DNA from: Candidatus Avelusimicrobium faecicola
Lineage (GTDB): Bacteria > Elusimicrobiota > Elusimicrobia > Elusimicrobiales > Elusimicrobiaceae
Length of the DNA: 9,806 nucleotides
Reading direction: 5' to 3'
Assembly: GCA_900540405.1 (NCBI GenBank)
Contig: UQFW01000052.1
Span: forward strand, 1 to 9,806
The notes below the pieces were generated by a model. It had not been told where the DNA came from. It searched no databases and worked only from the letters and a program-made list of their open reading frames with translations. Within the stretch, counting starts at the first letter, position 1. The number at the start of each line of letters is the position of its first letter. Position numbers and translations under genes: made by a program. This document shows, one piece after another, positions 7,728 through 9,806 of this stretch.

Positions 7728-7777
7728 CAAAAAACCTCGTCTTAGAAAAATATTTTTGAAAAAATCAAGCCCCTTTT

Positions 7778-8215
7778 TTATTTTCCGTTTCCGTCGGGCG
7801 CTTGACTTTTCGCCGCAGATTTTCTAACTGGGCGCACCAGCTGATACATTCCCGCGCGCCCGCACAGGGCCGCAAATAAAATTTCTTTCATGGTGTTTTT
7901 ATACACGCACACAATGGCAAACGCGCTGATAACGGCCGTCCACGGGTGGCGCTCCGCCTGCTCAAACCCCACCACTGCCGCTTGGAAAATAGCAAACAAA
8001 ACGCATAGCCCGTACGCCCAATTAAACCAATACACCAGTTTCAAGGCGGCTACTTCCGTGCGGATTTTAAGCAGGCGGATAAGTAGCGGCAGCAGGGCCG
8101 TTTTGCCCAGCGCAAACATCCCCCCCAATAGCCCGCCTAACACATACTGCCCGTTGAAAATCTGCCCCGCCCCCGGTGCCACCAAACTGATTAAAAAAGC
8201 CCAAATTCCGTTCAT
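7778..8215 (-). CDS. Small integral membrane protein with PGxGQ motif, unknown function
   Basis: I do not recognise a named family. The 145-residue protein begins MNGIWAFLISLVAPGAGQIFNGQY; the PGAGQ (14-18) plus NGQ pattern resembles the start of TM2-like small membrane proteins. Hydrophobic stretches lie at about 3-20, 25-48, 60-84 and 93-105, suggesting three to four membrane spans, followed by a basic hydrophilic tail (about 127-145) that should be cytoplasmic. The start ATG overlaps the CYTH gene stop (ATGA) and GGGG lies upstream, so translation is probably coupled. An upstream in-frame extension inside the CYTH gene is rejected. Function may be linked to the CYTH protein, but nothing in the sequence says how. 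No convincing terminator follows. Confidence 0.8.
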   Translation of the reverse strand: MNGIWAFLISLVAPGAGQIFNGQYVLGGLLGGMFALGKTALLPLLIRLLKIRTEVAALKLVYWFNWAYGLCVLFAIFQAAVVGFEQAERHPWTAVISAFAIVCVYKNTMKEILFAALCGRAGMYQLVRPVRKSAAKSQAPDGNGK

Positions 8216-8835
8216 TTTATTTCCCCTTTCCAAAGTGCGGTGGCCGTGGCCACCTTGGAATATTCCGGCGCTTTTAAGCCGCTGATTTCCCCCAATTTTT
8301 GGGCCCACGCGCAAAAATCTTCCGCCGGGCCCGCCTTTAACTCAAGCTCAATTTCCAGCATATTCTGCCGCCGCTCCCCCGCGGTAATTTCCACCTCGTC
8401 CAAGGCCAATTCATAAATAGCACCCGCCTGAACCAAAGTATACACGCGGCGGTTATTTTGGATATAAAATTTGAACTCCAACTGCGCCACGTCCACCCCT
8501 TGCCAGGTGCCCCGGGAGCGCAAGGCCGCCAGAGCCTCCCGGTGCGTATGGGCCCCGGGCAAAGGCAGGGTTTCTTCCCGGCGGACTGCTTTGCCATTTT
8601 CCAACCGGGTTTTAGTTTTTAAGGTTGCCTCGTAAGCGCCGTCGGTACAGCGCACCCGCATAGCTATTTTCTGCGCGGAAAGCGCTTCGTCCGGCGTATC
8701 CGCATAAGCATCCGAAATGTGCAAAATCTGCACCGGGGGCAGGGCGCGCCCGGTTAACGTGCGCACGGCAGAAAGCATTTTATCAAAATCCGCCGCCGCG
8801 GCCGCCCGCCACTTAAATTCTGTTTCTATGGACAT
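8212..8835 (-). CDS. CYTH / triphosphate tunnel metalloenzyme domain protein
   Basis: The 207-residue protein has the CYTH signature: N-terminal ExExK (Glu4-Thr-Glu6-Phe-Lys8), a basic strand AMRVR (58-62), ATLKTKT (70-76), LDEVE (145-149), the acidic EIELELK (161-167) and the closing SKVAT (193-197). In this fold these charged residues line a tunnel that binds triphosphate and divalent metal; known members include class IV adenylate cyclases, thiamine triphosphatases and inorganic triphosphatases. Which reaction applies here is not clear from sequence. It is first in a minus-strand pair with a small membrane protein, overlapping by 4 bases. There is no Shine-Dalgarno sequence before ATG 8835, suggesting a leaderless mRNA. 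Confidence 0.88.
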   Translation of the reverse strand: MSIETEFKWRAAAAADFDKMLSAVRTLTGRALPPVQILHISDAYADTPDEALSAQKIAMRVRCTDGAYEATLKTKTRLENGKAVRREETLPLPGAHTHREALAALRSRGTWQGVDVAQLEFKFYIQNNRRVYTLVQAGAIYELALDEVEITAGERRQNMLEIELELKAGPAEDFCAWAQKLGEISGLKAPEYSKVATATALWKGEIK

Positions 8836-8841
8836 AATGTT

Positions 8842-8860
8842 AGTTTACAAAAAAAGTATA
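8842..8860 (-). promoter_or_regulatory. Candidate promoter(s) of the CYTH gene
   Basis: Two minus-strand -10 candidates exist. TAAACT (8847-8842) is followed by exactly six bases and then the ATG, predicting a leaderless start. TATACT (8860-8855) is closer to consensus, overlaps the thioesterase -10 on the other strand, and would give a leader of about 13 bases without a ribosome site. I cannot decide between them. Confidence 0.5.
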
Positions 8861-8862
8861 AT
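8857..8862 (+). promoter_or_regulatory. -10 element of the thioesterase gene
   Basis: Consensus TATAAT within AGTATAAT. Transcription should begin near 8869, so the leader is only about 13 bases but contains a full AGGAGG ribosome site. No clear -35 is visible. Confidence 0.65.
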
Positions 8863-8881
8863 GAATGTTAGGAGGATTTTT

Positions 8882-9367
8882 ATGAAAAAACTGCGCCAAC
8901 CCACCTCTTTAGGCTGTTTTGCCTGCGGGAAAAATAACCCCGTCGGTTTACATTTGGAATGGTTCAACAATTACGACGAAAACCAAGTAGAAACCACATT
9001 CACTTTGGATGACAACTACTCCTCTTACCCCGGCACCATGCACGGCGGAATTATCGCAACGATTTTGGATGAAACGTCCGGCCGGGCCATTTTGTTGGAT
9101 AACGATTTCAACCGCCTGATGGTGACGCTGAAAATGGAAATGGTTTATAAGAAAAATACCCCCACCAACACGCCCTTAAAAGCCGTGGGCCGCGTGCTGA
9201 AAGACAGCGGCTCCCGCGCGCAAGTGGAAGGGGAAATTATCCTGCCCGACGGCACCGTTTCGGCCAAATGCACCAGCATTTTGTATAAAATCCCGCAAGC
9301 GGTAAAGGATAAATGGGGGCCGGAAGCCGACGAATGGCTCCGCACCACGCCCAAAGTGGAAGAATAA
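8882..9367 (+). CDS. PaaI-family hotdog-fold thioesterase
   Basis: The 161-residue protein is a single hotdog domain, probably hydrolysing an acyl- or aryl-CoA in the cytoplasm; the substrate is unknown. The N-terminal GCFACGKNNPVGLHL (11-25) is the CxxCG-NPxGL segment common in this subgroup. The signature MHGGIIATILDE (53-64) has the HGG that places the thioester carbonyl and the acidic residues 63-64 near the catalytic position. It starts at ATG 8882 behind a near-perfect AGGAGG; an ATG at 8861 overlaps the -10 and is rejected. It is monocistronic, divergent from the CYTH gene, with a terminator at 9468-9507. The last codons and stop are duplicated 66 bases downstream. Confidence 0.92.
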   Translation: MKKLRQPTSLGCFACGKNNPVGLHLEWFNNYDENQVETTFTLDDNYSSYPGTMHGGIIATILDETSGRAILLDNDFNRLMVTLKMEMVYKKNTPTNTPLKAVGRVLKDSGSRAQVEGEIILPDGTVSAKCTSILYKIPQAVKDKWGPEADEWLRTTPKVEE

Positions 9368-9450
9368 TTTTTCTATTGGAAATACTAACTACTTTTTAGT
9401 GTTGTAAAATAAACACCCAAAGCGGAAGAATAATCTTCCTATTGAAAATA
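9347..9450. repeat. Imperfect direct duplication of the thioesterase 3' end
   Basis: Bases 9347-9384 (last six codons, stop and 17 following bases) recur at 9413-9450 with a 66-base period. Over the best 35 bases (from CCCAAAG) four positions differ. The second copy would read PKAEE-stop in the same frame but is cut off by the first stop and another in-frame stop, so it is not translated as part of the gene. It looks like a local tandem duplication that has since diverged. Confidence 0.85.
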
Positions 9451-9462
9451 AGTGATTGCTTG

Positions 9463-9620
9463 TTTTTACCGCACGGCTGTTTGCTTTTTACCGTGCGGTG
9501 ATTTTTTAATGTGCGGATTAGCTCTTATCTCACGGAAAATTTGTTTTTGGCACGCGGCGATTTTTTACCATGCGGCAGACTTATTTTTCGCGCGTGTTGG
9601 ATTATTTTTCGCATGCGGCC
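9463..9620. repeat. Degenerate T-tract repeat array of about 21-base period
   Basis: Seven T5 tracts begin at 9463, 9485, 9503, 9544, 9562, 9584 and 9605, spaced 22, 18, 41, 18, 22 and 21 bases. Most are followed at near-constant distance by a GCGG- or ACGG-type core (for example TTTTTACCGTGCGG and TTTTTACCATGCGG). A remnant core without a T tract (TCACGG, near 9530) fills the double gap. With the flanking bases this fills the 366-base gene-free stretch 9368-9733. No gene is supported here. Confidence 0.55.
9468..9507 (+). terminator. Terminator of the thioesterase gene
   Basis: A stem ACCGCACGG/CCGTGCGGT (9468-9476 with 9491-9499) with a 14-base loop is followed by GA and six T residues (9502-9507). 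It lies 100 bases past the stop codon and is built from the first two units of the T-tract array. Confidence 0.75.
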
Positions 9621-9673
9621 CCTTGCTTTCCACGGCACATTGAACTATTTTAATGCCACAGCATAAAAAACAG

Positions 9674-9702
9674 TTGAGCGGGACGTAATTTTTTGCTAGA
9701 AT
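9674..9702 (+). promoter_or_regulatory. Promoter of the tRNA-Val gene
   Basis: The -35 TTGAGC (9674-9679) and -10 TAGAAT (9697-9702) are 17 bases apart, and the -10 is extended by TGC (9694-9696). Transcription should start near 9709, about 25 bases before the tRNA. It combines a -35 with an extended -10 and is the most complete promoter of the window, fitting a stable-RNA gene. Confidence 0.82.
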
Positions 9703-9733
9703 AAGAATTGTCCTAGTTAAAGGAACAATTTAA

Positions 9734-9806
9734 GGATCGGTAGCTTAGTTGGTAGAGCGCCTGCTTTACACGCAGGAGGTCACAGGTTCAAGTCCTGTCC
9801 GGTCCA
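9734..9806 (+). tRNA. tRNA-Val (anticodon UAC)
   Basis: A full cloverleaf is visible. The acceptor stem GGATCGG (9734-9740) pairs with CCGGTCC (9799-9805), including one T-G wobble. The D arm is GCTTAGTTGGTAGAGC. The anticodon stem CCTGC/GCAGG holds the loop TTTACAC, giving anticodon UAC, which reads GUA valine codons. The T arm is ACAGG-TTCAAGT-CCTGT. The discriminator A is the last base of the window, so whether CCA is encoded, and whether more tRNAs follow, cannot be seen. Confidence 0.96.

Noticed and set aside
9463..9620. CRISPR array
   Set aside because: Units are too short and too degenerate, there are no unique spacers of even length, and no cas gene is near.
9452..9643. 63-residue Phe/Cys-rich open frame in the repeat array
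   Set aside because: GTG start without ribosome site, runs through the thioesterase terminator, and the spacing of the T tracts is not kept in multiples of three.

Overview
The window (9,806 bases, mixed composition with GC-rich intergenic stretches) is ordinary bacterial chromosome. It carries nine complete protein genes, the last codons of a tenth, and one tRNA gene at the right edge. There is no transposase, integrase, phage gene, CRISPR array or defence gene. The type IV pilin N-terminus, the [FeFe]-hydrogenase maturase and the lysine-rich H1-like protein together suggest an anaerobic, fermentative, hydrogen-metabolising bacterium. An Elusimicrobiota member (Elusimicrobium-like gut lineage) is my best guess; this is inference from protein flavour, not proof.

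Layout. (1) 1-1373, plus strand: the end of queA, its terminator, then tgt with its own promoter and a strong terminator; both genes act in queuosine modification of tRNA. (2) 1400-3123, minus strand: hydF, then a type IV pilin-like gene with its own promoter and terminator. (3) 3124-3333: a GC-rich, structured, apparently non-coding divergent region between hydF and ispA. (4) 3334-7157, plus strand: the operon ispA - dxs - LOG-family gene, with gaps of 15 and 9 bases, ending in a very strong terminator. Dxs opens the MEP isoprenoid pathway, IspA builds prenyl diphosphates from its products, and the LOG-like protein may process (prenylated) nucleotides. (5) 7158-7296: a structured convergent intergenic region. 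(6) 7297-8835, minus strand: a CYTH-domain gene overlapping a small membrane-protein gene by 4 bases, followed downstream by a separately promoted lysine-rich H1-like gene. (7) 8857-9507, plus strand: a hotdog-fold (PaaI-type) thioesterase, divergent from the CYTH gene and sharing an overlapping -10 region with it. (8) 9368-9733: 366 bases without a gene, holding a duplicated copy of the thioesterase 3' end, a terminator, a degenerate T-tract repeat array and a good tRNA promoter. (9) 9734-9806: tRNA-Val(UAC).

The regulatory grammar is unusually readable. Most genes have a clear Shine-Dalgarno sequence. Three genes (tgt, hydF, CYTH) have none and instead show a -10-like hexamer 6-7 bases before the ATG, which predicts leaderless mRNAs. 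Both divergent intergenic regions carry the same two-way -10 octamer AGTATAAT. I found no convincing new defence or mobile system. The most worthwhile leads are the leaderless-promoter pattern, the structured hydF upstream region, the CYTH/membrane-protein pair and the repeat array before the tRNA.
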